Shown: one piece after another, positions 1 to 7,664 of the stretch | Position numbering within the stretch: the first letter of the stretch is position 1 | How the letters are laid out: every line of letters begins with the position of its first letter | From: Dorea sp. | GTDB taxonomy: Bacteria; Bacillota_A; Clostridia; Lachnospirales; Lachnospiraceae | DNA: 31,722 bases | Direction: 5' to 3' | NCBI GenBank assembly: GCA_016295505.1 | Contig: JAEDLC010000008.1 | Location: forward strand, 1-31,722 | Notes under the pieces: generated by a model | Told to the model about the DNA's origin: nothing | Databases searched by the model: none | The model's input: the letters and a program-made list of their open reading frames with translations, nothing else | Made by a program: the position numbers and the translations under genes

Positions 1-74
1 AGATGCCGGTAAAGGAAGAAGACTTAAGCCTTACAAATGAAATGATGATGGCATTTAAAAACGGAGACGTATAG
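1..74 (+). CDS. C-terminal tail of an unidentified protein (5' end outside window)
   Basis: One frame is open from the window edge to a TAG at 72-74 and encodes a 23-residue tail ending ...MMMAFKNGDV. The other two + frames hit stops within about 40 bases. Nothing in this fragment allows a family to be named. In Bacillus the gene before rimP is polC, but PolC proteins usually end in a hydrophobic SLF-like tail, which is not seen here, so I do not make that assignment. A promoter lies between this stop and rimP, so the gene probably belongs to a separate upstream transcript. Confidence 0.5.
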   Translation, partial: MPVKEEDLSLTNEMMMAFKNGDV

Positions 75-120
75 GAGATAAGATAGATTTTGCAAAAAAA
101 GAGATTTCTTGAAGAAACGC

Positions 121-149
121 TTGATTTTCAGGATATGAAGTGCTATACT
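121..149 (+). promoter_or_regulatory. Sigma-A promoter of the rimP-nusA-infB operon
   Basis: TTGATT (121-126) and TATACT (144-149) are separated by exactly 17 bp, a near-consensus vegetative promoter. Transcription would start around 156, giving a leader of about 75 nt that contains the hairpin at 177-205. Confidence 0.75.
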
Positions 150-176
150 TATTTCTAGTAACATAAGTCAATCGGC

Positions 177-211
177 AGAAGAGTGAACGCAAAGTTCACT
201 CTTCTTTGTTT
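177..211 (+). terminator. Attenuator-like hairpin in the rimP leader
   Basis: A perfect 12-bp stem (177-188 with 194-205) closes a GCAAA loop and is followed by an interrupted U-run (TTGTTT, 206-211). It lies between the promoter and the rimP ribosome binding site, so it resembles a leader terminator rather than an operon-end terminator. In B. subtilis the rimP(ylxS)-nusA leader carries a NusA-dependent terminator through which NusA limits its own synthesis. The weak, interrupted U-run here fits that model, but the function is inferred. Confidence 0.55.
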
Positions 212-230
212 GATAAGGAGGAATTTTACA

Positions 231-698
231 TTGTCAAAAAGAGAAGTTTACGAACAGAAAACAGAAGAGATTTTGCAGCCGATCGTGGAAGAACATGGAT
301 TTGAACTGGTGGATGTGGAATATGTAAAAGAAGGAAGCAACTGGTATCTGCGTGCATATATCGATAAGCCGGGCGGAATTACGGTAAATGACTGTGAGAC
401 GGTGAGCAGAAAACTTTCAGATATTCTGGATGAAAAGGATTATATTGATGATGCATATATTCTGGAAGTCAGTTCCCCGGGACTTGGAAGACCACTGAAA
501 AAGGAGAAAGACTTTAAGCGGAGTCTTGGCGAAGAGGTTGAGATCCGCACTTATCGCATGATTGAAAAACAGAAAGAATTTACCGGTATTCTCAGAGCTT
601 ATGATGAAACGACAGTAACGATAGAGATGGAAAACGGAACAGAAAAGACATTTGAAAAAAGCAATATTGCTTTGATTCGACTGGCTTTTGATTTTTAA
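231..698 (+). CDS. rimP: Ribosome maturation factor RimP
   Basis: This encodes a 155-residue protein of the RimP/YlxS/DUF150 family, which binds the nascent 30S subunit and helps assemble the 3' part of 16S rRNA. Recognisable features are the N-terminal start of the fold (EEHGFELVDVEYVKEGSNWY), the IDKPGGITVNDCETVSRKLS segment, the conserved LEVSSPGLGRPL turn near residue 85-95, and a C-terminal SH3-like beta domain ending in the IALIRLAF strand. I start at TTG 231 because AAGGAGG (215-221) lies 9 nt upstream. An in-frame GTG at 183 lies inside the leader hairpin, before that site, so it is unlikely. The gene is first in an operon with nusA 24 nt downstream, the usual rimP-nusA pairing. Confidence 0.95.
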   Translation: MSKREVYEQKTEEILQPIVEEHGFELVDVEYVKEGSNWYLRAYIDKPGGITVNDCETVSRKLSDILDEKDYIDDAYILEVSSPGLGRPLKKEKDFKRSLGEEVEIRTYRMIEKQKEFTGILRAYDETTVTIEMENGTEKTFEKSNIALIRLAFDF

Positions 699-722
699 GG
701 ATCAGTAAAAGGAGGAAATATC

Positions 723-1895
723 ATGAATACAGAATTATTAGAAGCATTGAATATCCTGGAGAGAGAGAAAGACATCAGCAAAGAGACGCTGCTGGATGCA
801 ATTGAAAATTCTCTTATGAATGCATGTAAGAATCATTTTGGAAAGACGGACAATATCAAACTGATCATGGACAGAGAAACCTGTGATTATCAGCTGTATG
901 CAGAAAAGACGGTTGTAGAAGAGGTGGAAGATAAGCTTGAGCAGATCAGTCTGGAAGCCGCAAAGCAGATTGACAGTAAATATGAGGTTGGTGATGTGGT
1001 TCATGTTCCGATCGAATCCAAAGCATTCGGGCGTATCGCAACACAGAATGCGAAAAACCTGATTCTTCAGAAAATCCGTGAAGAAGAACGGAAAGTCGTA
1101 TATGATCAGTATTTTGAAAAAGAGAAAGATATCGTTACAGGTGTTGTACAGCGTTATGTCGGAAAAAATATCAGCGTTAACCTTGGCAAGGCAGATGCAA
1201 TGCTGACAGAGAATGAGCAGGTGAAAGGCGAGGTATTCAAACCGACAGACCGTATCAAACTGTATATTGTAGAAGTAAAGAATACAACGAAAGGACCGAA
1301 GATTCTGGTATCACGTACGCATCCGGAATTGGTAAAACGTCTGTTTGAATCAGAGGTAACGGAAGTGAAAGACGGTATCGTAGAGATCAAGAGTATCGCC
1401 AGAGAAGCAGGAAGCAGAACCAAGATTGCAGTATGGTCCAACGATCCGGATGTCGACCCGGTAGGTGCATGTGTAGGTATGAACGGAGCCCGGGTAAATG
1501 CTATCGTCAACGAACTTCATGAAGAGAAGATCGATATCATTAACTGGAGTGATAATCCGGCAATCTTTATTGAAAATGCTCTGAGTCCGGCAAAAGTCAT
1601 CTCTGTAATGGCAGATCCGGATGAAAAGACTGCAAGTGTAATCGTTCCGGATTATCAGCTGTCTCTGGCAATTGGTAAAGAGGGACAGAATGCAAGACTG
1701 GCAGCAAGACTTACCGGATATAAGATCGATATTAAGAGTGAGACACAGGCGATTGAGTCCGGCGAACTTCCGGAAAACTATATGGAACTGAGTGAAGGTG
1801 TCTATGAAGAGGAATATGAAGAGCCTTACGAGGAAGAATATACAGAAGAAGATCCGGAGATCGAATTTGAAGAAGTAGATGATACAGAGGAATAG
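723..1895 (+). CDS. nusA: Transcription elongation/termination factor NusA
   Basis: NusA binds RNA polymerase, stimulates pausing and hairpin-dependent termination, and takes part in antitermination. The 390-residue protein has the N-terminal polymerase-binding domain (about 1-125), an S1 domain (about 135-200, starting near DIVTGVVQRYVGKNISVNLG) and two KH domains (about 205-345). KH2 carries the IGKEGQNARLAARLTGYKIDI segment. The last 40 residues are very acidic and rich in Glu and Tyr (EEEYEEPYEEEYTEED), not the long acidic repeats of proteobacterial NusA. Its length fits Firmicute NusA. AAGGAGG at 709-715 supports ATG 723. The stop codon is directly followed by the ylxR start. The hairpin ahead of rimP may be where NusA controls this operon. 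Confidence 0.97.
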   Translation: MNTELLEALNILEREKDISKETLLDAIENSLMNACKNHFGKTDNIKLIMDRETCDYQLYAEKTVVEEVEDKLEQISLEAAKQIDSKYEVGDVVHVPIESKAFGRIATQNAKNLILQKIREEERKVVYDQYFEKEKDIVTGVVQRYVGKNISVNLGKADAMLTENEQVKGEVFKPTDRIKLYIVEVKNTTKGPKILVSRTHPELVKRLFESEVTEVKDGIVEIKSIAREAGSRTKIAVWSNDPDVDPVGACVGMNGARVNAIVNELHEEKIDIINWSDNPAIFIENALSPAKVISVMADPDEKTASVIVPDYQLSLAIGKEGQNARLAARLTGYKIDIKSETQAIESGELPENYMELSEGVYEEEYEEPYEEEYTEEDPEIEFEEVDDTEE

Positions 1896-2183
1896 GTGAA
1901 GTGCGTGGGTGCAAATAAGAAACTGCCTATGCGTAAATGTGTAGGCTGCCAGGAAATGAAGAGTAAAAAAGAGATGATTCGTGTCATTCATACTTCACAG
2001 GGAGAATTCCTTCTGGATGCAACCGGAAGAAAGAATGGAAGAGGAGCTTACCTCTGCCCGTCAAAAGAATGCCTGGAAAAAGCAGTGAAAAACAAAGGCC
2101 TGGAGCGTTCTTTTAAGCAGGCAATTCCGAAAGAAGTGTATGAAGCACTGGAAAAGGAGTTGGAGTCACTTGAGTCAGAATAG
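1896..2183 (+). CDS. rnpM: YlxR family RNA-binding protein (RNase P modulator RnpM)
   Basis: This is a 95-residue basic protein of the YlxR/DUF448 family. The conserved MRKCVGCQEMKSKKEMIRVI segment and the GRGAYLC motif are both present. In B. subtilis this protein has been reported to bind the RNase P RNA and modulate its activity. The putative start is a GTG immediately after the nusA stop. A second in-frame GTG at 1905 is also possible, since the GAGG at 1887-1890 does not decide between them. The nusA-ylxR-ylxQ-infB order is the standard Firmicute arrangement, implying co-transcription and probably translational coupling. Confidence 0.92.
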   Translation: MKCVGANKKLPMRKCVGCQEMKSKKEMIRVIHTSQGEFLLDATGRKNGRGAYLCPSKECLEKAVKNKGLERSFKQAIPKEVYEALEKELESLESE

Positions 2184-2493
2184 GGTTTTGTCACTTATCA
2201 GTCTGGCAACGAAAGCGGGAAAAACTGTGAGCGGCGAGTTCTGTACGGAAAAAGAAGTTAAGACCGGAAGAGCAGTACTTGTGATTGTTGCAGATGATGC
2301 TTCTGATAATACAAAGAAAAAATTTAAAAATATGTGTGACTTTTACCAGGTGCCGATTTATTTTTATAAAGATAAAGATACCCTGGGGCATGCAATGGGA
2401 AAAGAATTTCGTGCTTCTCTCGCCATTCTGGATGAGGGATTTGCAAAAGGGATCAGGAAGTATATGGACACAGAAGATAATACAATTGCATAG
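2170..2493 (+). CDS. ylxQ: L7Ae-family ribosomal-protein-like YlxQ
   Basis: This is a 107-residue protein of the L7Ae/L30e/S12e RNA-binding superfamily, beginning SQNRVLSLISLATKAGKTVSGE, typical of YlxQ. Such proteins bind kink-turn RNA. The cellular role of YlxQ is not established. I choose TTG 2170 because AAGGAG (2154-2159) lies 10 nt upstream and the family N-terminus then aligns. An ATG at 2140 would add ten basic, non-family residues. It overlaps the end of ylxR by 14 bp, indicating translational coupling, and infB follows 14 nt downstream. Confidence 0.9.
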   Translation: MSQNRVLSLISLATKAGKTVSGEFCTEKEVKTGRAVLVIVADDASDNTKKKFKNMCDFYQVPIYFYKDKDTLGHAMGKEFRASLAILDEGFAKGIRKYMDTEDNTIA

Positions 2494-2507
2494 AGGAGGC
2501 AGACAAT

Positions 2508-5351
2508 ATGTCAAAAATCAAAGTATATGAATTAGCGAAGGAATTGGGGGTTTCCAATAAGGAAATCGTTGATTTCCTGAAAAGTAAAAACATAGAAGTA
2601 CGAACACATATGAGTGCAGTAGAGGAAGCAGATGCAGAAGCAGTCAGAAAGGCTTTTCCGAAGGGGGAAAAGAGTGTAGAGAAGACAGAGGCGGAAGCTC
2701 CGAAGAAGAAGAATATTGTACATGTGTTCCGTCCACAGAATACACAAAATGGCAGTAAGCAGGGAAGAAGACCTGGTGGAAACAGACAGAATCCTTCCCA
2801 GGGAAGACCAATGCAGGTGAATAACGGACGTCCTGCAAAGAAACCGGCGGCTGCGGTAACTGCAGAGAAGCCTCAGACAGAGAAGCGTCCGGAAAAGTCA
2901 CAGCAGAAGCCTGCTGAAAAGCCACAGGAGCAGGTAAAACGTCCGGTGGCACAGCCACAGGAGAAGCCGGAGACAGAAAAGCGTCCGGAAAAACCGGTAG
3001 AAAAAGTGCAGGAAAAGCAGACGGTTTCCAATGAAAAAAATCAGGCTCCGAGACGTCAGGAAAGAAGTGAAAGAACTTTTGACAGACGATCAGACAGCCG
3101 TGATACAAGGCCGGCACGTGACGGAAGAGACGGACGTGAAAACAGAGAAAATCGTGAAAACAGAGAAAATCGTGATAATAGAGAAGGCCGTGATAACAGA
3201 GGCGGACAGAGATTTCAGCGTGGAGATCGTCCACAGAACGGACGTCAGGAGCGATTTGGCGCAGATCGTGACGGAAGAGACGGACGTGACAGCCGCGACG
3301 GAAGAGACGGACGTGACGGAAGAGACGGACGTGACGGAAGAGACAGAAATCAGGGACGTAAGCAGGGAGAAAGATCAGACAGACGCGGCAGCGACAGAAG
3401 AAATAATTCCAGCATTCCGGCACCTGCGATCGAAGGTCAGAAGCCACAGAGAAGCAAGGGTAAAGGGAAGGACGAATATAAGAAAAAAGACTATCGTCAT
3501 GGAGATGACGAGGACGGCATGCTGAAGGGCAAAAAGAAAAATGAGCCGAAACAGCAGCTTCAGAAGCCGCAGCAGAAAGCTCAGAAGGTGGAAGAAGAAG
3601 TAAAATCCATCGTAATTCCGGAAGTCCTTACAATTAAGGATCTGGCTGATAAGATGAAGATCGTTCCTTCTGTCATTGTAAAGAAACTGTTTATGCAGGG
3701 TAAGATTGTAACCGTTAACCAGGAAATTGATTACGAAACTGCAGAAGAGATCGCACTGGAGTTTGATGTTCTCTGTGAGAAGGAAGAGGTCGTAGATGTA
3801 ATCGAAGAACTGCTCAAGGAAGATGAAGAAGACGAAAAGAAAATGAAAAAACGTCCGCCGGTTGTGTGCGTTATGGGACACGTCGACCATGGAAAAACTT
3901 CTCTTCTGGATGCAATCCGTCATACCAATGTGATTGACAAAGAAGCGGGAGGAATCACCCAGCACATCGGTGCATATGTTGTAGAGATCAACGGTGAGAA
4001 GATCACATTCCTCGACACACCGGGACATGAGGCATTTACGGCAATGCGTATGCGTGGAGCAAGTTCTACGGACATTGCGATCCTGGTCGTTGCTGCAGAC
4101 GATGGTGTGATGCCGCAGACCGTAGAAGCAATCAACCATGCAAAAGCCGCAGGTGTTGAGATTATTGTTGCGGTAAATAAGATTGATAAGCCAAGTGCGA
4201 ATATCGAACGTGTGAAGCAGGAGCTGACAGAATATGAACTGATCCCGGAAGACTGGGGTGGAAGCACCATCTTTGTACCGGTATCTGCCAAGACCGGAGA
4301 AGGTCTGGAAGATCTGATGGAGATGATCGTTCTGACGGCTGAAGTGATGGAACTTAAGGCCAATCCGAATCGTCGTGCAAGAGGTCTGGTTCTGGAAGCA
4401 AAACTGGATAAGGGAAGAGGTTCCGTAGCAAATATTCTGGTGCAGAAGGGAACCTTGAGAGTTGGTGATTCCATTGCTGCCGGCTCTGCACATGGTAAAG
4501 TAAGAGCCATGATGGATGATAAGGGTAAGCGTGTAAAAGAGGCAGGTCCTTCTACTCCGGTAGAGATTCTGGGACTCAATGATGTTCCGAATGCAGGAGA
4601 AGTATTTGTCGGATGTGCGAACGATAAGGAAGCAAGAAGCTTTGCAGATACATTTATCTCTCAGAGTAAGGTAAAACTTCTGGAAGATACGAAGTCCAAG
4701 TTGTCTCTGGATGATCTCTTTACACAGATTCAGGAAGGTAATCTGAAAGAACTTGGCATTGTAGTCAAAGCCGATGTTCAGGGATCTGTGGAAGCAATTA
4801 AGCAGAGTCTTCTGAAGCTTTCTAATGATGAAGTCGTAGTAAAGATCATTCATGGCGGTGTAGGTGCGATCAATGAATCAGATGTCAGCCTGGCATCTGC
4901 GTCAAATGCAATCATCATTGGATTTAATGTCCGTCCGGATGTGACTGCAAAGGAGACTGCAGACAGAGAAGGTGTAGATATCCGTCTGTATCGCGTCATT
5001 TATAATGCGATTGAGGATGTGGAGGCTGCTATGAAGGGTATGCTGGATCCTGTATTTGAAGAGAAAGTACTGGGTCATGCGGAAGTGCGTCAGACATTCA
5101 AGGCTTCCGGTGTCGGAACGATTGCCGGTTCCTATGTGCTTGACGGCACATTTGAAAGAGACTGTTCTGTGCGTCTGACTCGTGACGGAATCGTAATCTT
5201 TGAGGGACCTCTGGCATCTCTGAGACGTTTTAAAGACGACGTAAAAGAAGTAAGAGCCGGATACGAGTGTGGATTCGTATTTGCTAACTTTAATGATGTG
5301 AAGGAAGGCGACCTTGTAGAAGCATTCAAGATGGTCGAGATTCCAAGATAA
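2508..5351 (+). CDS. infB: Translation initiation factor IF-2
   Basis: IF-2 is the GTPase that brings fMet-tRNA to the 30S subunit and promotes subunit joining. Of 947 residues, about 1-55 form an IF2_N domain. Residues 56-370 are a long disordered linker rich in K, P, Q, R, D and G. A second IF2_N domain (about 370-430) precedes the G domain, with GHVDHGKT at 457-464, DTPGHEAF as G3 and NKID as G4. Domains II to IV follow, including the C-terminal tRNA-binding barrel. The protein is long for a Firmicute because of the linker, which contains ENR and RDG repeats (around residues 204-280). Those repeats are encoded by an 18-bp tandem DNA repeat, so the linker probably varies by slippage. A GAGGAGG-type site precedes ATG 2508. 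Confidence 0.98.
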   Translation: MSKIKVYELAKELGVSNKEIVDFLKSKNIEVRTHMSAVEEADAEAVRKAFPKGEKSVEKTEAEAPKKKNIVHVFRPQNTQNGSKQGRRPGGNRQNPSQGRPMQVNNGRPAKKPAAAVTAEKPQTEKRPEKSQQKPAEKPQEQVKRPVAQPQEKPETEKRPEKPVEKVQEKQTVSNEKNQAPRRQERSERTFDRRSDSRDTRPARDGRDGRENRENRENRENRDNREGRDNRGGQRFQRGDRPQNGRQERFGADRDGRDGRDSRDGRDGRDGRDGRDGRDRNQGRKQGERSDRRGSDRRNNSSIPAPAIEGQKPQRSKGKGKDEYKKKDYRHGDDEDGMLKGKKKNEPKQQLQKPQQKAQKVEEEVKSIVIPEVLTIKDLADKMKIVPSVIVKKLFMQGKIVTVNQEIDYETAEEIALEFDVLCEKEEVVDVIEELLKEDEEDEKKMKKRPPVVCVMGHVDHGKTSLLDAIRHTNVIDKEAGGITQHIGAYVVEINGEKITFLDTPGHEAFTAMRMRGASSTDIAILVVAADDGVMPQTVEAINHAKAAGVEIIVAVNKIDKPSANIERVKQELTEYELIPEDWGGSTIFVPVSAKTGEGLEDLMEMIVLTAEVMELKANPNRRARGLVLEAKLDKGRGSVANILVQKGTLRVGDSIAAGSAHGKVRAMMDDKGKRVKEAGPSTPVEILGLNDVPNAGEVFVGCANDKEARSFADTFISQSKVKLLEDTKSKLSLDDLFTQIQEGNLKELGIVVKADVQGSVEAIKQSLLKLSNDEVVVKIIHGGVGAINESDVSLASASNAIIIGFNVRPDVTAKETADREGVDIRLYRVIYNAIEDVEAAMKGMLDPVFEEKVLGHAEVRQTFKASGVGTIAGSYVLDGTFERDCSVRLTRDGIVIFEGPLASLRRFKDDVKEVRAGYECGFVFANFNDVKEGDLVEAFKMVEIPR
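3267..3347 (+). repeat. 18-bp tandem repeat encoding the RDG-rich IF-2 linker
   Basis: The unit CGTGACGGAAGAGACGGA (Arg-Asp-Gly-Arg-Asp-Gly) occurs at 3267-3284 and 3312-3329. Close variants lie at 3294-3311 and 3330-3347, so three units are contiguous. An isolated exact copy lies at 3117-3134. The unit is a multiple of three, so gains and losses stay in frame. Confidence 0.85.
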
Positions 5352-5366
5352 TTCAGGGAGTAATAT

Positions 5367-5759
5367 ATGAGAAAAAGAAGTATAAAGAATACCCGGGTAA
5401 ACACAGAAGTTCAGAGAGAACTCAGCAACATTATCCGTGGCGGGATCAAAGACCCGCGTGTTGCACCGTGGACTTCTGTGGTAGCCGCTGAGGTTGCCCC
5501 GGATCTGAAAACATGTAAGGCATACATCAGTGTGCTGGGAGATGAACATGAGCAGGAACAGACAATCCTGGGCCTGCAGAGTGCGGAAGGGTATATCCGC
5601 CGGGAACTGGCAAGAACACTGAATCTCCGGAATACACCGGAGATCCGGTTCGTGCTGGATCAGTCGATTGAATACGGCGTTCATATGTCGAAAAAGATCG
5701 AAGAAGTAACCAGAGGCTTGAAAACGGAAGGTGATGATACCGATGAATATTCTGAATAA
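5367..5759 (+). CDS. rbfA: Ribosome-binding factor A
   Basis: RbfA is a KH-fold 30S assembly factor that acts near the 5' helix of 16S rRNA. The 130-residue product begins with the family pattern RVNTEVQRELSNIIRGGIKDPRV. It continues with the KTCKAYISVLGDE strand and the GYIRRELARTLNLRNTPEIRFVLDQSIEYG segment that closes the KH-like fold. AGGGAG at 5355-5360 supports ATG 5367, 15 nt after infB. The C-terminal codons overlap the start of nrnA. Unlike B. subtilis, no ylxP lies between infB and rbfA. Confidence 0.96.
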   Translation: MRKRSIKNTRVNTEVQRELSNIIRGGIKDPRVAPWTSVVAAEVAPDLKTCKAYISVLGDEHEQEQTILGLQSAEGYIRRELARTLNLRNTPEIRFVLDQSIEYGVHMSKKIEEVTRGLKTEGDDTDEYSE

Positions 5760-6708
5760 GATGTTAATGGGTGCCGGTTCTGTGGCAATCGGCGGTCATG
5801 CTCGTCCGGATGGTGACTGTGTGGGCTCATGCCTTGGGCTCTATCAGTATATCCGCGAGAACTGTAAAGACAAAAGAGTAGATGTTTATCTGGAAGAGAT
5901 TCCGGAATCCTTTCAGTTTATAGAAGCTGCAAAAGAGATCCGGCATGAGATACCGGAAGAGCAGACTGTTTATGATCTGTTTATCTGTCTGGATTGTGGT
6001 GACAAGGACAGACTGGAATTTTCTGCACCATTGTTTGATGCTGCAAAACATACACTCTGTGTGGATCATCATATCAGTAACAGGGGATTTGCGGAAGAGA
6101 ATTATGTAGTTCCGGATGCAAGCTCCACCTCTGAACTTATCTGCAGACTGCTGGAAGAGGATAAGCTCTCTCTTGAGACTGCTTCTTCTCTGTATCTGGG
6201 AATTGTACATGATACAGGCGTATTTCAGTATTCCTGTACGAGTCCGGAGACGATGCGGATAGCTGCAGGACTTTTGGAAAAAGGGGTGGATGGTCCGAAA
6301 ATCATACAGGATACATTTTATGAGAAGACGTATGCACAAAACCAGATTCTGGGAAGAGCACTTCTGGAAAGTATTGTGTTTATGGACGGGGCATGTATCG
6401 CCTCTTATGTAAAAAAGAATGTTATGGAATTCTATGGGGTAACGCCCAAGGATCTGGAAGGAATTGTAAGTCAGCTTCGGGTGACGAAGGGCGTTGAAGT
6501 GGCCATTTTCATGTATGAGCAGAAAACGAATATTTATAAAGTGAGTCTCCGGTCAAAAGATAAGATAGATGTAAGTCGTATTGCACAATATTTTGGCGGA
6601 GGAGGTCACAGGAAAGCCGCAGGCTTTACCATGCACGGATCACCTCATGACGTACTGAATAATCTGTCTGAGCAGATTGAACTGCAGATGAGGAAGACAG
6701 AAGGGTAA
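5743..6708 (+). CDS. nrnA: DHH/DHHA1 phosphoesterase, NrnA-type nanoRNase/pAp phosphatase
   Basis: NrnA-type enzymes degrade 2-5-mer RNAs and dephosphorylate 3'-phosphoadenosine 5'-phosphate using Mn2+. The product of about 321 residues shows the metal-binding series of the family: ARPDGDCVGS, then LDCGD, then the VDHH signature (CVDHHISN). It ends with the DHHA1 substrate loop GGGGHRKAAGF. I prefer ATG 5743 because GGAAGG (5726-5731) is well spaced for it. The upstream in-frame GTG 5731 and ATG 5734 are too close to that site. The gene overlaps rbfA by 17 bp and is followed by truB, the common clostridial rbfA-nrnA-truB order. Assignment to NrnA rather than another DHH subfamily rests on length and context. 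Confidence 0.9.
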   Translation: MNILNKMLMGAGSVAIGGHARPDGDCVGSCLGLYQYIRENCKDKRVDVYLEEIPESFQFIEAAKEIRHEIPEEQTVYDLFICLDCGDKDRLEFSAPLFDAAKHTLCVDHHISNRGFAEENYVVPDASSTSELICRLLEEDKLSLETASSLYLGIVHDTGVFQYSCTSPETMRIAAGLLEKGVDGPKIIQDTFYEKTYAQNQILGRALLESIVFMDGACIASYVKKNVMEFYGVTPKDLEGIVSQLRVTKGVEVAIFMYEQKTNIYKVSLRSKDKIDVSRIAQYFGGGGHRKAAGFTMHGSPHDVLNNLSEQIELQMRKTEG

Positions 6709-6720
6709 CAGGAGTGTTAT

Positions 6721-7644
6721 ATGATACACGGGATATTAAATGTGTACAAGGAAAAAGGATATACATCTCACGATGTGGTAGCAAAGCTTCGGGGAATCAC
6801 AGGTCAGAAGAAGATCGGACATACGGGGACACTGGATCCGGATGCTGTGGGAGTACTTCCGGTCTGCCTCGGAAAAGCTACCAGGCTGTGTGATCTTTTG
6901 ACAGATAAAGACAAGACCTATGAAACGGTTCTGCTTCTGGGTCAGTCTACAGATACACAGGATATCAGCGGACAGATTCTTGAGACGAATGAAACAAAAG
7001 ATCTGAGTGAAGAGATGGTATCCGTGGCCATAAAAAGTTTTGTCGGAGAATATGCACAGATTCCGCCGATGTATTCCGCTTTGAAGGTTGGAGGGAAAAA
7101 ACTGTACGAACTTGCCCGTGAAGGGAAAGTGGTAGAGCGTAAATCCCGAAAAGTGAAAATTCATGAGATAGAGATACTCGAGATACAGATTCCGAGGGTG
7201 AAAATGCGGGTGTCCTGTTCGAAAGGAACGTATATCCGTACTCTGTGCCATGATATAGGAGAAAAACTGGGATGTGGCGGCTGCATGGAAGAACTGACAC
7301 GTACACGGGTAAGCCGCTTTGAGATCGGAGAAAGTCTGACCCTGGATGAGATCGCCGGGAAGAAGCAGGAAGGCCGATTAATGGACATAGTTACTCCGAT
7401 TGACAGTATGTTTCTGCAATATCGTAAGCTTACCGTCAGAAAATCCTGGGATTTTCCGGCAAAGAATGGGAACTCCCTGACATGCAATGCAGTATATGAG
7501 GAGAATGGGAAGGCTCCTCAGCCGGAATGCGACGGCGAATGTATCAGAGTATATGATGAACAGGGACATTTTATAGGGCTTTATAACTGGCAGGAGGAAA
7601 AGAAAGAATATCGGATTGTAAAGATGTTCTTTTGTGAGGAATAA
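6721..7644 (+). CDS. truB: tRNA pseudouridine-55 synthase TruB
   Basis: TruB converts U55 of the tRNA T-loop to pseudouridine. The 307-residue protein has the family catalytic segment GHTGTLDPDAVGVLPV, with the nucleophilic aspartate at residue 39. It also has the PPMYSALKVGGKKLYELAREG motif and the RVSCSKGTYIRTLCHDIGEKLG motif. The C-terminal part (about 240-307) would be the small accessory domain. CAGGAG lies just upstream of ATG 6721. The gene is 12 nt after nrnA and 20 nt before ribF, consistent with one transcript. Confidence 0.97.
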   Translation: MIHGILNVYKEKGYTSHDVVAKLRGITGQKKIGHTGTLDPDAVGVLPVCLGKATRLCDLLTDKDKTYETVLLLGQSTDTQDISGQILETNETKDLSEEMVSVAIKSFVGEYAQIPPMYSALKVGGKKLYELAREGKVVERKSRKVKIHEIEILEIQIPRVKMRVSCSKGTYIRTLCHDIGEKLGCGGCMEELTRTRVSRFEIGESLTLDEIAGKKQEGRLMDIVTPIDSMFLQYRKLTVRKSWDFPAKNGNSLTCNAVYEENGKAPQPECDGECIRVYDEQGHFIGLYNWQEEKKEYRIVKMFFCEE

Positions 7645-7664
7645 TTACGATTAGAGGGACAAAC

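Noticed and set aside
1..74. Upstream partial gene as polC
   Set aside because: The visible C-terminus does not resemble a PolC tail, and too little sequence is available to assign a family.
3117..3347. Repeats in infB considered as a CRISPR-like array
   Set aside because: Units are 18 bp, contiguous, in frame and protein-coding, with no unique spacers.
3031..3525. A 164-codon ORF in another + frame within infB, with repeated TEETDV residues
   Set aside because: It is the shifted reading of the in-frame 18-bp infB repeat, has no ribosome binding site, and lies wholly inside a well-supported gene.
3375..4853. A 492-codon minus-strand ORF antisense to infB, and similar long antisense ORFs across the window
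   Set aside because: They lie opposite conserved genes, have Cys/His/Phe-rich compositions typical of antisense shadows, and lack promoters or plausible ribosome binding sites.
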